Of a stretch of DNA of 64,000 nucleotides, positions 24,862 through 33,371 are shown one piece after another (the stretch's first letter is position 1; each line of letters opens with the position of its first letter). The position numbers were made by a program, and so were the translations under genes. The notes under the pieces are model-generated. The model was not told where the DNA came from and searched no databases. It saw nothing but the letters and a program-made list of their open reading frames with translations. The DNA is taken from the NCBI RefSeq assembly GCF_001613085.1, contig NZ_BDBR01000022.1, forward strand, positions 1 through 64,000, in the 5' to 3' direction. The stretch comes from Nocardia salmonicida NBRC 13393 (GTDB lineage Bacteria > Actinomycetota > Actinomycetes > Mycobacteriales > Mycobacteriaceae).

Positions 24862-26475
24862 TCACTGCGCGTGCCTGGTTATGGCGTCCAGCGGCCACCG
24901 AGGGCGTCCGTCCACCAGGTCGGTGCCTTTGGATACGGTGCGGTTCACGGCTTGCGCCGGCCGCACGGTCGCCCGGACCTCGGCTGCGTCGGGCGGTGTG
25001 ACGGTCACGATCGGGTGACTGATCACACCGGTGAACGGGCCGCTCCACGCGGTCCACAGCGTGAAGTCGGGGCTGAGCGCGTACACCGCGCCGAGCAGTC
25101 CGCCGTGTTCGTCGCTTCCGGCGGCCACCACATTGAGCCGGTTCTCCGCCGCGCGTTCGGACAGACCGAGTGCCAACTCCCACGGTTCGGTCGGCGAGCA
25201 GGGTACTGCCACGATGTCGGCGTTCTGGAGCGCGGCCAGCCGGAAGGTCTCGGGGAAGAGCGCGTCGTCGCCGACCACGATGGCCAGTCGGCCCCAAGGC
25301 ACGTCGAAGACGGTCAATTCGGTGCCCGGCTCCGTCAGCCACGGAAGACGTTTGGTCGGATGCAATTGAGCTTGACGGCCGAGCACTCCGTCGGCGGTGA
25401 CCAGCACACCGTGGTGCGCACCGCCGACGCGCGCACTCAGCACCACGTGCGCCGTTGTGCCGTCCAGTGCGTCGACGACTTCCGGTATCGATATCGCCGC
25501 GAGCTCGGGGAGCACGATCAACTCGACTCCGTCGGCGGCGAGTCGGGCCAGTAGCCCCGGGTCGGCGACCGCGAGCGCGGTGCTCAGCGAATCGGCCCCG
25601 GCCGCCGCGCGTCGCCCGCGCGGTGTGGTGGTGAGTGGGGCGTAGAGCTCGGGCCTGCGCGCGGCGAGGATGTCGGTGCCGTCCGGTCGGCGCTTGTCAT
25701 CGGCCAGTGACACGTCGATATCGGCGACGACGATCGCCTCACCGGTGGCAGGCGCTACCGCGACCGGAACGCCGTCGGGGCCGACGATCTGACTTTCGCC
25801 CGCGCCGTGCAGCCGATCCTGCGGCACCCCGAGGCGGTCCGCGATCGAGGGCAGCTGGTCGGCGGGGAGCAGTGGGCCGACCTTGTTGGCGGCCACCACC
25901 CAGACCTTGTTCTCCGCGGCTCGTACCGGAATGTGCAGGCTCGCTTCGTCGACGGCGAAGGAGTTGAGGCTGTTGAGCAACAGCTGGGCACCGCGCAGTG
26001 CCAGCGACCGGGTGACCTCGTTGATGACGCCCTCCATGCAGGCGTACATACCGATCCGGCCCAGGGGAGTCTCGAGCACCGGCGATTCGGTCAGGCCCGG
26101 ATCGAGATAGTCGTTCTCGGCGCCCATCAGGATCTGCTTGTCGGATTCGCCGAGCAGTTCGCCGTCGGGGCCGAACAGCAGGCTGGTGCCGGTGGTGCGG
26201 CCGTCGGCCCGGGCCAGAGTGACGCCGATCTTCACGAACAGCCGATGTCGGCGCGCCCGCTGCGCGATCGAACCACAGAATGTGTCGCCGGGTGTGCAGG
26301 CCATTCGGCGCGCGTGCGCACGGTCCTCGTACCAAGATAGGTGGTTACAGAATTCGGGAAGAACCACCAGTTCGGCGCCCGCGGCGGCCGCGGCGTCGAT
26401 CATGCGGAGGCAGGCGTCGAGGTTGACCGCGACGTCGGTTCCCGCGGCGAGTTGTGCGGCCGCGACTCGGGTCAT
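24862..26475 (-). CDS. Tandem nitrilase-superfamily amidase with one dead domain
   Basis: A 537-residue protein with two carbon-nitrogen hydrolase domains. Domain one (about 1-270) keeps the whole triad: Glu in LVVLPEFCNH, Lys in ESDKQILMG and Cys in IGMYACMEG. Domain two (about 290-520) keeps a Glu (LIVLPELAA) and a Lys (HPTKRLPW), but the Cys position reads LAIVVGDDALFPE, with Gly. It is therefore inactive and perhaps structural. The family hydrolyses amides, carbamoyl groups or nitriles in the cytoplasm. As first gene of the RCCR operon it may release ammonia from pyrrole-derived half-amides. The start at 26475 follows GAGAGGG, and the frame upstream of it runs into the operator. Confidence 0.82.
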   Translation of the reverse strand: MTRVAAAQLAAGTDVAVNLDACLRMIDAAAAAGAELVVLPEFCNHLSWYEDRAHARRMACTPGDTFCGSIAQRARRHRLFVKIGVTLARADGRTTGTSLLFGPDGELLGESDKQILMGAENDYLDPGLTESPVLETPLGRIGMYACMEGVINEVTRSLALRGAQLLLNSLNSFAVDEASLHIPVRAAENKVWVVAANKVGPLLPADQLPSIADRLGVPQDRLHGAGESQIVGPDGVPVAVAPATGEAIVVADIDVSLADDKRRPDGTDILAARRPELYAPLTTTPRGRRAAAGADSLSTALAVADPGLLARLAADGVELIVLPELAAISIPEVVDALDGTTAHVVLSARVGGAHHGVLVTADGVLGRQAQLHPTKRLPWLTEPGTELTVFDVPWGRLAIVVGDDALFPETFRLAALQNADIVAVPCSPTEPWELALGLSERAAENRLNVVAAGSDEHGGLLGAVYALSPDFTLWTAWSGPFTGVISHPIVTVTPPDAAEVRATVRPAQAVNRTVSKGTDLVDGRPRWPLDAITRHAQ

Positions 26476-26502
26476 GAACTCGGACCCTCTCACTCGTGCA
26501 GC

Positions 26503-26527
26503 GTTTCGTACAACGAAACGCTGTTTC
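26503..26527. promoter_or_regulatory. Locus operator, copy 3
   Basis: GTTTC (26503-26507), seven bases, GAAAC (26515-26519), three bases, GTTTC (26523-26527). GCGTTTCGT and ACGAAACGC form a perfect 9-bp inverted repeat. It lies 28 bp upstream of the nitrilase start. Confidence 0.8.
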
Positions 26528-26670
26528 CAACAGTGCCCTGATTCTGTACCCCTGTGAAGGATCTGTCCAGGGGTGGTTCGACATTTCACGCGCCCGTAAT
26601 TCGTTGAAATCCCGCTTCTTCTGGTCTGTCTTGACAGTGGTCGGCACCGCGGGTTCAATGTGGCAATCGT

Positions 26671-26695
26671 GAAACTGTGTTTCGCTCAGCGGAAC
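26671..26695. promoter_or_regulatory. Locus operator, copy 4
   Basis: GAAAC (26671-26675), three bases, GTTTC (26679-26683), seven bases, GGAAC (26691-26695). This is the same composite in the opposite orientation, 18 bp before the transporter start. Confidence 0.78.
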
Positions 26696-26712
26696 ATGAG
26701 TGGAGGTTGAGG

Positions 26713-27831
26713 ATGACGAGACATCGCGCATCCGTGTCGGCCGCCCTCTGCGCAGTCGCCGCCGGACCGGTCGCCGGTGGGCAGCTGGTGCTGCTCGCCA
26801 AACCCCTGGGCGGTATGGTCGGAGTGCCCGGCGCAGTGGTCGGCTACATCGTGCTCACCGGTGCGGTGCTGGGTCTGTTCGCCGCGTTGCTGTGTCTGTG
26901 GCGTGTGCGTTCTTCGGTCGAAATGGCAAGTGTGTGTGGTGTTCTCGCGGGCATCGCCGTTCTGGTGGCGGGCGCCGCGGATACCGTCGCGGTGTTCGCC
27001 GTCGCGGTGCTGGTGGCCGGTACCCTCACCGGGCCGCTGCTGGTCGCCGGCCGCACTCTCGCAGCCGATCTCGGACGCCAGAGTTTTGTCGTCATGCACG
27101 CCGCGGCGACAGCGGGACTGGCCGTCGCCGCGTTGCTGGCCGGCCGGTACTACGAGAATCCCGGAGCCGGTGTGATCGCCGCAGGGGCGCTGACCGCCGT
27201 CCTCGGTGCGAGCACTGGACTCCTGCGAGCACGCCTCGCCGAAGCACCGATTTCGCGCCGCCCTGCCACAATCGGCGCGGTGCCACGTCCCGCGCTGTCG
27301 GGATATGTCGCCGAAGGACTCGTGGTCGGGGGCACCGTGCTGCCCGCGCTGCATCTGCTGTTGTTCCGCTGGAACGAGTTCGGAGCCGAGCAACTCACCT
27401 GGCTGGCGTTCGCTGCCGCACCCGCGGTATTCGTGCTCGCGCTGCCGGGGCGTCGACCGGCCGCCGTGCCCGTGCTGTTGATCCTGGCGGCAGGCGGACC
27501 GGTGCTCGTGGCGACCGCATCGGGGCCGGTGTTGCTGACGGTCGGGCTGGCTGTGACCCTGACGGCGGCGGCACGTGCGATGACGGCCCTCGACGGGGAG
27601 ATGTCCCTGCACGCCGATCGGGCCGCCGCGACCGCCGTTGTCACGGCGATCGCGGGTTTTGCCGGGCTGGGACTCGTCGATCTGCTCGGTCGGGTCATCG
27701 GTACCGGATCTGCGCTGACCGTGCTGGCCGCCTGCGTACTCGTCGCGGCCCGGCTCGGCGGCAGGCGCGACCACGCCGCATCACCTCCGCAGGGCGTGCT
27801 CAGCTCAATCAACGAAGGAGGCGCGCCGTGA
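26713..27831 (+). CDS. MFS-like multi-pass transporter
   Basis: A 372-residue protein made almost wholly of hydrophobic helices, about twelve by eye, which suits a compact major facilitator. Family signatures are weak, so the class is provisional. The ATG at 26713 follows GGAGG 6 bp upstream. It is the first gene of a plus-strand unit with two neocarzinostatin-fold surface proteins and a Dabb protein, and it is divergent from the RCCR operon across a shared operator region. That placement suggests it imports the substrate handled by the operon or exports its end product. It overlaps the next gene by a GTGA junction. Confidence 0.65.
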   Translation: MTRHRASVSAALCAVAAGPVAGGQLVLLAKPLGGMVGVPGAVVGYIVLTGAVLGLFAALLCLWRVRSSVEMASVCGVLAGIAVLVAGAADTVAVFAVAVLVAGTLTGPLLVAGRTLAADLGRQSFVVMHAAATAGLAVAALLAGRYYENPGAGVIAAGALTAVLGASTGLLRARLAEAPISRRPATIGAVPRPALSGYVAEGLVVGGTVLPALHLLLFRWNEFGAEQLTWLAFAAAPAVFVLALPGRRPAAVPVLLILAAGGPVLVATASGPVLLTVGLAVTLTAAARAMTALDGEMSLHADRAAATAVVTAIAGFAGLGLVDLLGRVIGTGSALTVLAACVLVAARLGGRRDHAASPPQGVLSSINEGGAP

Positions 27832-28418
27832 ATGGTTTCGCCACGATGACCCGAGCGGCCGCGGCCGCAGTGCTCGGCGGATGTCTGATCGGCTTTCCGG
27901 CAGCGGCATTCGCGCAGGAGCCCGCCGCGATACAGGTCAGCGCGAGCGCCGACCTGACCGAAGGACAGCGAATCACTGTCAGCGGCAGCGGCTTTCGAGC
28001 CGGTCTGGCGGCGGTCGCGGTGGGTATGTGTAAACAGGGCTTCACCAATGGGCTGAAGGACTGTGATCTCGACGGCGGCGCGACCTTCGTCAATATCGGT
28101 GGGGACGGCACCTTCGGCCCGCTGACGTTGACCGCGCACCACACGTTCCACGCCATCGACTGCACTCAGCAGCAGTGCGTGATCGCGGCCGCACCGCTGC
28201 CGGGCACCGAACCACCCTCGGTCATCGCAGCCAATTCGGCTGCGGTATCGGTGGCTTTCGCGGGTTCCGGCCCGCCGACTCCACCGGCCCCCGCCCCGGC
28301 TGCCGCGCTGCGCTCGGACTCCGATACCGAAGGCCCGTCCACCGTGCTGTGGGCGGTAACCGCGGGCTTGCTGGTGATCGTCGCCGGTAGTGCCCTCGCC
28401 GATCGGCGGCGATTGTGA
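27828..28418 (+). CDS. Membrane-anchored neocarzinostatin-fold protein 1
   Basis: A 196-residue secreted protein. The signal peptide covers about residues 1-29 (ending FAAAFA-like, then QEPAA). One immunoglobulin-like neocarzinostatin domain follows (about 32-140). It has ASADLTEGQRITVSGSGFRAG, VGMC...DC and a second pair IDCTQQQCVI, the two-disulphide pattern of chromophore-binding antitumour apoproteins. A Pro/Ala linker leads to a C-terminal membrane helix (about 170-190) and ADRRRL. It would display the domain outside the membrane. Neocarzinostatin-type domains hold flat hydrophobic chromophores, so binding of a tetrapyrrole is a plausible inference. The GTG start follows AAGGAGG. Confidence 0.75.
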   Translation: MNGFATMTRAAAAAVLGGCLIGFPAAAFAQEPAAIQVSASADLTEGQRITVSGSGFRAGLAAVAVGMCKQGFTNGLKDCDLDGGATFVNIGGDGTFGPLTLTAHHTFHAIDCTQQQCVIAAAPLPGTEPPSVIAANSAAVSVAFAGSGPPTPPAPAPAAALRSDSDTEGPSTVLWAVTAGLLVIVAGSALADRRRL

Positions 28419-28437
28419 AATCCATCAGGAGGAAGAT

Positions 28438-29016
28438 ATGAAACGCATCGGTACCCCGCTCGGGATTCTCGGGGCCGTCGCGGTCGCCGCGATCTGGAGT
28501 GCGACCCCGGCGACGGCCGCACCTACCTTGCAGGTGAGTCAGTCCACCGGACTGGCGGCCGGGCAGACCGTCACCGTGACGCTGGACGGACTGCCCGCGA
28601 ATATGCCCGCGGTGGCGGTCGGGCAGTGCAAACCGCAGATCACCGGTCCCGCGGACTGTCATCTCGCCGGCTCGATGCTCGGCGCCGCCGACGGGCAGGG
28701 GCGGTGGCAACCCAACCCCGGCAAAGAGGCGATCACCCTGGTAGCCACCGTCGGTACCGCCGATTGCGCCTCGGCCCCCGGTGCCTGCACGATCAGCGTC
28801 ACCAGCCTGACGAACGCGACCGAGATCCTCGCCTCGGTGCCGTTGACCTTCGGCCCCGCCGCCCGAACACCGGTGACCGCGACCGATACGGCCGAGGCCG
28901 AGTCCGAGGACGCAGACAGCAATACCGCCATGACGGTCGGCATCGCCGCCGGCGTGGTGGTGATCGCCGCGGTCGCCGTAGCCCTCGTGGTACGCAGGCG
29001 CGGCCGAAACAACTGA
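28438..29016 (+). CDS. Membrane-anchored neocarzinostatin-fold protein 2
   Basis: A 192-residue paralogue of the preceding protein. It has a signal peptide ending near TPATAAA-like sequence, then APTLQVSQSTGLAAGQTVTV. Cysteine pairs lie at VGQC...DC and ADCASAPGACTI, and a strand VPLTFGPA closes the domain. An acidic linker leads to one membrane helix and a basic RRRGRNN end. The topology is therefore outside domain, membrane anchor, short inside tail. AGGAGG precedes the ATG. The two neighbours share domain architecture but differ in sequence, as expected of an old duplication. They may form a relay for a hydrophobic ligand towards the transporter. Confidence 0.75.
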   Translation: MKRIGTPLGILGAVAVAAIWSATPATAAPTLQVSQSTGLAAGQTVTVTLDGLPANMPAVAVGQCKPQITGPADCHLAGSMLGAADGQGRWQPNPGKEAITLVATVGTADCASAPGACTISVTSLTNATEILASVPLTFGPAARTPVTATDTAEAESEDADSNTAMTVGIAAGVVVIAAVAVALVVRRRGRNN

Positions 29017-29020
29017 ATCC

Positions 29021-29059
29021 CCGGACGGCACGGAGGTTTGTCGCCGCCGTGCCGTCCGG
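29021..29059 (+). terminator. Long hairpin between NCS-like gene and Dabb gene
   Basis: CCGGACGGCAC (29021-29031) and GTGCCGTCCGG (29049-29059) form a perfect 11-bp stem with a 17-base loop, without a T-run. It probably attenuates transcription between the surface-protein genes and the Dabb gene, or stabilises the upstream message. Confidence 0.6.
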
Positions 29060-29083
29060 CCGATCCGCGAACGGAGGACCCCG

Positions 29084-29383
29084 ATGCCGACAAACGACCA
29101 GGTACTGACCCATATCGTGCTGATGAAGTTCCAGCATCGAGCTGATGCGCGCCAGGCAAGTGCTCTGCTGTCGGGCCTCGACGGCACTGTCCCACACATC
29201 CGTTCGCTCACCGTCGTCCTCGACGAACTCGATACGCCGGTCTCCTATGACCTGTGCCTGACCACCACGCACACCTCCGAGGCGGAATTGGCTGCCTACC
29301 AACAGCATCCGGCGCACCGGGAGGTCGCCCGATGGCTCGTCCCCCGGCTGGCCGGTCGAGCCGTCGTGGACTATCGGAGGTAA
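29084..29383 (+). CDS. Dabb (stress-responsive A/B barrel) protein
   Basis: A 99-residue dimeric alpha+beta barrel protein. THIVLMKFQHRADARQ opens the first strand and helix, VVLDELDTPVSYDLCLT is the central strand pair and AAYQQHPAHREVARWLVP is the C-terminal helix with the family's Y-x-x-HPxH motif. Dabb proteins range from stress proteins to small isomerases and cyclases such as olivetolic acid cyclase. Here it may act on a pathway intermediate. GGAGG precedes the ATG. It is the last gene of the unit that starts at 26713, behind a strong hairpin that may lower its expression. Confidence 0.8.
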   Translation: MPTNDQVLTHIVLMKFQHRADARQASALLSGLDGTVPHIRSLTVVLDELDTPVSYDLCLTTTHTSEAELAAYQQHPAHREVARWLVPRLAGRAVVDYRR

Positions 29384-29419
29384 CCCGCGCTCAGACGGCC
29401 GTCCCTCCGGGATGTTTCG

Positions 29420-30841
29420 CTACGGGCGCGCCGTGGTGGGATAGGCCCCCGCGGGCAGTCCGGCGCCGTCGGCGCGGAAGGCGCCCGGAGCGTGCGTCAC
29501 GGTCGTCTGGACGTACTCGCGCAGGCCCTCTTCGGCGTACTCGCGACCGAAGCCGCTGTTCTTGATACCGCCGAACGGGGCCCGCAGGGACATGCCGGTG
29601 CGGTTGTGGGTGTTGATGAAGGTGAAGCCTGCCTCGATGCGAGCGGCGAACGCGCAGGCGCGGTCTTCGTCGGCCGACCATACCGAGGCGGCCAGGCCGA
29701 GGTCGGAATCGTTTGCCCTGGCCAAGACTTCGGCTTCGTCACGATAGGTGAGCAGCGGGACGGCCGGGCCGAACTGCTCCAGGCGAACGAGGTCGGCGTC
29801 GTCGGGGACCCCGAGCGCGAGGATCGGGTCGAGGAAATAGCCCTCCGAGGTCGGCGCGGTGGCGAGCGTGACGATGTCGGCGCCCCGATTCCTGGCATCG
29901 GTGACGAGTCCGCGTACGCGCTCGGCGGCCGCCGTGGTGGCTACCGGGCCCATGGTGACATCGTCGTCCAGCGGATCATCGACGGTCAGGATGCGCTGTG
30001 CGGCAGCGATATAGGACTCGACGAACTCGGTCAGCCGAGTCTGCGGAACGTACAGCCGTTTGGCGGCCATGCACACCTGGCCCGCCGTGGCGAAGGAGGC
30101 GAGGACCAGGCGTTCGAAATCCGCTGGGGACAGGGCGAAGTCGTCCAGGAACACTGCCGGGTCGTTACCGCCGAGCTCCAGCGTCACCGGCTTGATCGCG
30201 CGTCCGGCGGCGGCGGCGATCGCGCGCCCGGCATCCTCGCCACCGGTGAAGGCGACCTTGCGCACCAGCGGGTGCGCGATCAGCGCGTGCACGGTATCCG
30301 GGCCGCCATGGATCACTGTCGTGGCGGGCAGTAGTTCGGCCGCGGCGGTGACGGTGAGCGGTGCCAGTGGCGACGGTTTGAGCACGACCGCATTGCCCGC
30401 GGCGAGTGCGGGACCCAGCTTGAGCATCGAGAGAATGATCGGGGCGTTCCAGGGGGTGATGGCGGCGACCACTCCGAAAGGTCTCGCGGTCAAGGTGATT
30501 CGGCCGTGCGCGTCGTCTGTTGTGCGCGTACGCAAGACCTCGGCCGCATGGCCGCGTACCCAGCGCAGATAGTGTGCGGCGAAGCCGATTTCGCCCCGGC
30601 AATCGGTGACGGGTTTACCGGTCTCGCGCGCCAGCAGGATCGCCAGGTCGGCACCGCGGTCATCGAGTGCGTCCGCGGCGGTGCCGAGCGCGGCGAAGCG
30701 GGTCTCGGGTGGGCATCGCGACCATTCGCGAAACGTGGCATGTGCCGCGCGTACCACGGCCTCGACCGCGTCCGGTGCGGTCGAGGTCACGGTGCCGACG
30801 ATCTCGCGCGGGTGGGCCGGATTCTCGCGATCGATTCTCAC
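29420..30841 (-). CDS. Aldehyde dehydrogenase (NAD(P)+)
   Basis: A 473-residue ALDH-superfamily enzyme. ITPWNAPIILSMLKLGPALAAG marks the cofactor fold. FTGGEDAGRAIA, the catalytic Glu in LELGGNDPAV near residue 225 and the catalytic Cys in FATAGQVCMAAKRL near residue 260 follow. The closing motif is PFGGIKNSGFGREYAEEGL. It oxidises aldehydes to acids in the cytoplasm. It is the last gene of the five-gene oxidative operon that starts near 35127, joined by an ATGA overlap to the FAD monooxygenase. Candidate substrates are phytol-derived aldehydes or formyl or vinyl fragments of pyrroles. Nothing in the sequence decides between them. Confidence 0.9.
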   Translation of the reverse strand: MRIDRENPAHPREIVGTVTSTAPDAVEAVVRAAHATFREWSRCPPETRFAALGTAADALDDRGADLAILLARETGKPVTDCRGEIGFAAHYLRWVRGHAAEVLRTRTTDDAHGRITLTARPFGVVAAITPWNAPIILSMLKLGPALAAGNAVVLKPSPLAPLTVTAAAELLPATTVIHGGPDTVHALIAHPLVRKVAFTGGEDAGRAIAAAAGRAIKPVTLELGGNDPAVFLDDFALSPADFERLVLASFATAGQVCMAAKRLYVPQTRLTEFVESYIAAAQRILTVDDPLDDDVTMGPVATTAAAERVRGLVTDARNRGADIVTLATAPTSEGYFLDPILALGVPDDADLVRLEQFGPAVPLLTYRDEAEVLARANDSDLGLAASVWSADEDRACAFAARIEAGFTFINTHNRTGMSLRAPFGGIKNSGFGREYAEEGLREYVQTTVTHAPGAFRADGAGLPAGAYPTTARP

Positions 30842-31986
30842 GGCCGGATCTCCAGCGAGTCGAGCAGGCAGGCCCGCCGTAGATAGGCGCGCGCGGCGAC
30901 CGGATCGGCGGCCAGTTCGCGCAGGTGCTCGCGGTAGCCGGCGTCGCGGTCACGCATCCGGTTCCAGTTGTTGTGACTGATGCGCTGAACATGGTCGACG
31001 GCAACGTTTCGACGGTGCGTCGCCACCTCGTCGAGCTGGGCTTCCGGGCCGCCCTCGAGGACATCGGACAGCGCGGACGCCAGCTGGACCGCATCGTGGA
31101 TTCCGCTGTTCATGCCCATCCCGCCGAGCGGGTTGTTGACATGGGCCGCATCGCCCATCAGCAGGACCTTGCCGTATCGGAATCGGTCGGTGACCCGCTG
31201 ATGCACCCGGTAGAGCGAGGCGTGGGCCAGCCGCCACGGTCTGCCGAGGTCGACAACCGCCGCCAGTCGCTCCGGCAGCCGCCGCAATTCGTCCTCGTCA
31301 TCGGTGTCGACCGGAGTCGGCAACAGCACTCGCCAGTGTTGTGGGGTGCGCAGCAGCACCAGCCACTCGTCCGGGTCGAAGACATAGTTGATCGGCGCGA
31401 TACCCGGTAGTGCGGCGGCCAGGTCCTCATCGACCGAGGCGACCAGGAACCGTTCCGGGTAGGTGCTGCCACCGAATTCGACGCCGAGGCCGCGCCGGAC
31501 AGCGGAATGCGCACCGTCGGCGCCGATCACCCAATCCGCGCGGACCGGCCCCTTCGCGGTACGCAGCACCACCGAATCGGCGGTACTGAGCAACCCGTTC
31601 ACCGGGTGGCCGAACCGGACATCGGCTACGGCGCCCAGGGCATCGAGCAGGATCGGCGTGAGTGTGCTCTGTTCGCACTGCACGCGGAACGGGAAGGGGG
31701 TGTCCTCGGCCAGCACGTCGAGATCCAGGGTGGCGATCTCGCCGCCGCCGCGCTCCCGGTACTGGAAGGTCGACGCGCGGATGCCCTTGCGTAACAACGC
31801 ATCGAGGACACCGAGGTCTCGCAGCATCTCGAGGGTCGGTGGATGAAAGGTGGAGGCGCGCGACTCGGTGGCCAGTTCGTCGCCCTGTTCGAGCACGGTG
31901 ACCGGGAAACCCCGGCGGGCGAGCGTGAGAGCGGCGGTGAGCCCGACCGGCCCGGCGCCGACGACGACAACGGTGGGCTTGCTCAT
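30838..31986 (-). CDS. FAD-dependent aromatic-ring-type monooxygenase
   Basis: A 382-residue class A flavoprotein hydroxylase. The FAD motif VVVGAGPVGLTAALTLARRG is at residues 6-25, the DG motif reads GADGAHSAVRR near 160, and GDAAHVNNPLGGMGMNSGIHDA lies near 280. It is shorter than phenol hydroxylase-type members and lacks a thioredoxin-like C-terminal domain. Such enzymes use NAD(P)H and O2 to hydroxylate electron-rich rings, so a pyrrole or bilin would be chemically suitable. ATGA overlaps join it to aldehyde dehydrogenase genes on both sides. The start at 31986 is set by that overlap. Confidence 0.88.
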   Translation of the reverse strand: MSKPTVVVVGAGPVGLTAALTLARRGFPVTVLEQGDELATESRASTFHPPTLEMLRDLGVLDALLRKGIRASTFQYRERGGGEIATLDLDVLAEDTPFPFRVQCEQSTLTPILLDALGAVADVRFGHPVNGLLSTADSVVLRTAKGPVRADWVIGADGAHSAVRRGLGVEFGGSTYPERFLVASVDEDLAAALPGIAPINYVFDPDEWLVLLRTPQHWRVLLPTPVDTDDEDELRRLPERLAAVVDLGRPWRLAHASLYRVHQRVTDRFRYGKVLLMGDAAHVNNPLGGMGMNSGIHDAVQLASALSDVLEGGPEAQLDEVATHRRNVAVDHVQRISHNNWNRMRDRDAGYREHLRELAADPVAARAYLRRACLLDSLEIRP

Positions 31987-33371
31987 GAGGTGTGCAGGGC
32001 GAAGCGACCTTCGACGCCGACGACGCGAGCACCGGTGAAGAAGCGCAGCGTCTCCGCCGTGCCCTCCTCGCCGAGTCCGGACAGCCCCCACGCGGGACGC
32101 GGCGTCATCAGGTGCAGGCTCATGATGGACGAGCCGTTCACCTTCACCTCACCGGCGCGGATCTGTCGAGCGATGCCGAGCGCGTGTTGTTCGTCCGCAC
32201 CGCAGACGTAGCCCTCCAGGCCGTAGGGCACGGCATTGGCCAGCGCTACCGCCTCCTCGACCCGGTGATAGGTGAGGACACCGGCCACCGGACCGAAGAC
32301 CTCATCCGGCAGATCACCGTCGAGTAGTGCGGGGGCGAGGAAGTTGCCGGCTTCCGGCACCGCGCCGAAGGTGCGGACTTCGCGGTCGAGGAACGATCGA
32401 CGCACGGTCTGAACATGTTTCGAATGCAGGAGCGGCCCGAACTCGGTCAACGGATCCAGGGGGTCACCGACCCGAAGTCCGGCGAGGTGTCGACCGATCG
32501 CGTCGACCAATTCCTCGGCCCGGTCGGCGGGCAGGATCAATCTGCCCAGTGCCCGGCACCATTGGCCGTTCAGGGTGGTCAGCAGTTCGGCGGCCATCCG
32601 CGCGGCGGTAGCGATATCGGCGTCGGGCAGTACCACGAGTGGATTGTTGCCGCCGAGCTCGAGCTGGCAGGGGCGAAACATCCCGGCGGACGCGGTGGCG
32701 ACCGAACGTCCGCCGCCGAGACCGCCGGTGAACGAGACCGCCTTGATCTCGGGCGCGGCGACGAGTTGTGCGCCCACCTCCGCACCACCCTGCACCAGCT
32801 GGAACATGCCGGCGGGCACGTGTTCGGCGATCGCCTCCGCCAGTGCCATCGAGCTGTAGGGAGCGAGTTCGCTGACCTTGAGGATCACCGGGCAACCGGC
32901 GGCGAGCGCGTTGGCGACTTTATGGGCGGCCATGGGCGCGGGCGCGTTCCACGGCACCAGGCACAGGGCAGGGCCGAGTGGCAGCCGATGCACCTCGACC
33001 CCGTCGCGGTCCTGGCGCAGTGCTCCGGTGCGCAGCTGCTCGGCCGCGAGCCGAAACGATCCGGAAACGATCGCACCGAGCAGCGAGGTCTGGGCGATCG
33101 GGACGCCGGTCGCGCGCGTATCCAGCTCCGTGATCCAGGGCAGCCGCTTGTCCAAGCCGGTGGCGATCGCGTCGAGCATGTCGGGGGTGATCCGTCCCGC
33201 CGCCGCATCGGCCACCGCGATGGCCCGCTCGACGCGCTCGGTCGCCGTCGCGACCGCCCTGCTGATGGGTTTCCCGGTGGCCGGATCTTCCAGCGCGACA
33301 GCGAGATCCACGGCCGGGGTGCCCCATTCCCCATCGATCAGGTCGGCGATGTCGGGGAGTTGGGCTGTCAT
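31983..33371 (-). CDS. Aldehyde dehydrogenase 2
   Basis: A 462-residue ALDH. VPWNAPAPMAAHKVANALAAG marks the nucleotide fold. FTGGLGGGRSVA, the catalytic Glu in LELGGNNPLVV and a catalytic Cys in LNGQWCRALGRLIL follow. The C-terminal part (HLMTPRPAWGLSGLGEEG) departs from the usual PFGGxKxSG block, so it is a divergent subfamily. It differs clearly from the dehydrogenase at 29420-30841, which suggests two different aldehydes. The start at 33371 overlaps the upstream flavoprotein stop by ATGA. An apparent longer frame to 33611 is shadow of that gene. Confidence 0.88.
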   Translation of the reverse strand: MTAQLPDIADLIDGEWGTPAVDLAVALEDPATGKPISRAVATATERVERAIAVADAAAGRITPDMLDAIATGLDKRLPWITELDTRATGVPIAQTSLLGAIVSGSFRLAAEQLRTGALRQDRDGVEVHRLPLGPALCLVPWNAPAPMAAHKVANALAAGCPVILKVSELAPYSSMALAEAIAEHVPAGMFQLVQGGAEVGAQLVAAPEIKAVSFTGGLGGGRSVATASAGMFRPCQLELGGNNPLVVLPDADIATAARMAAELLTTLNGQWCRALGRLILPADRAEELVDAIGRHLAGLRVGDPLDPLTEFGPLLHSKHVQTVRRSFLDREVRTFGAVPEAGNFLAPALLDGDLPDEVFGPVAGVLTYHRVEEAVALANAVPYGLEGYVCGADEQHALGIARQIRAGEVKVNGSSIMSLHLMTPRPAWGLSGLGEEGTAETLRFFTGARVVGVEGRFALHTS

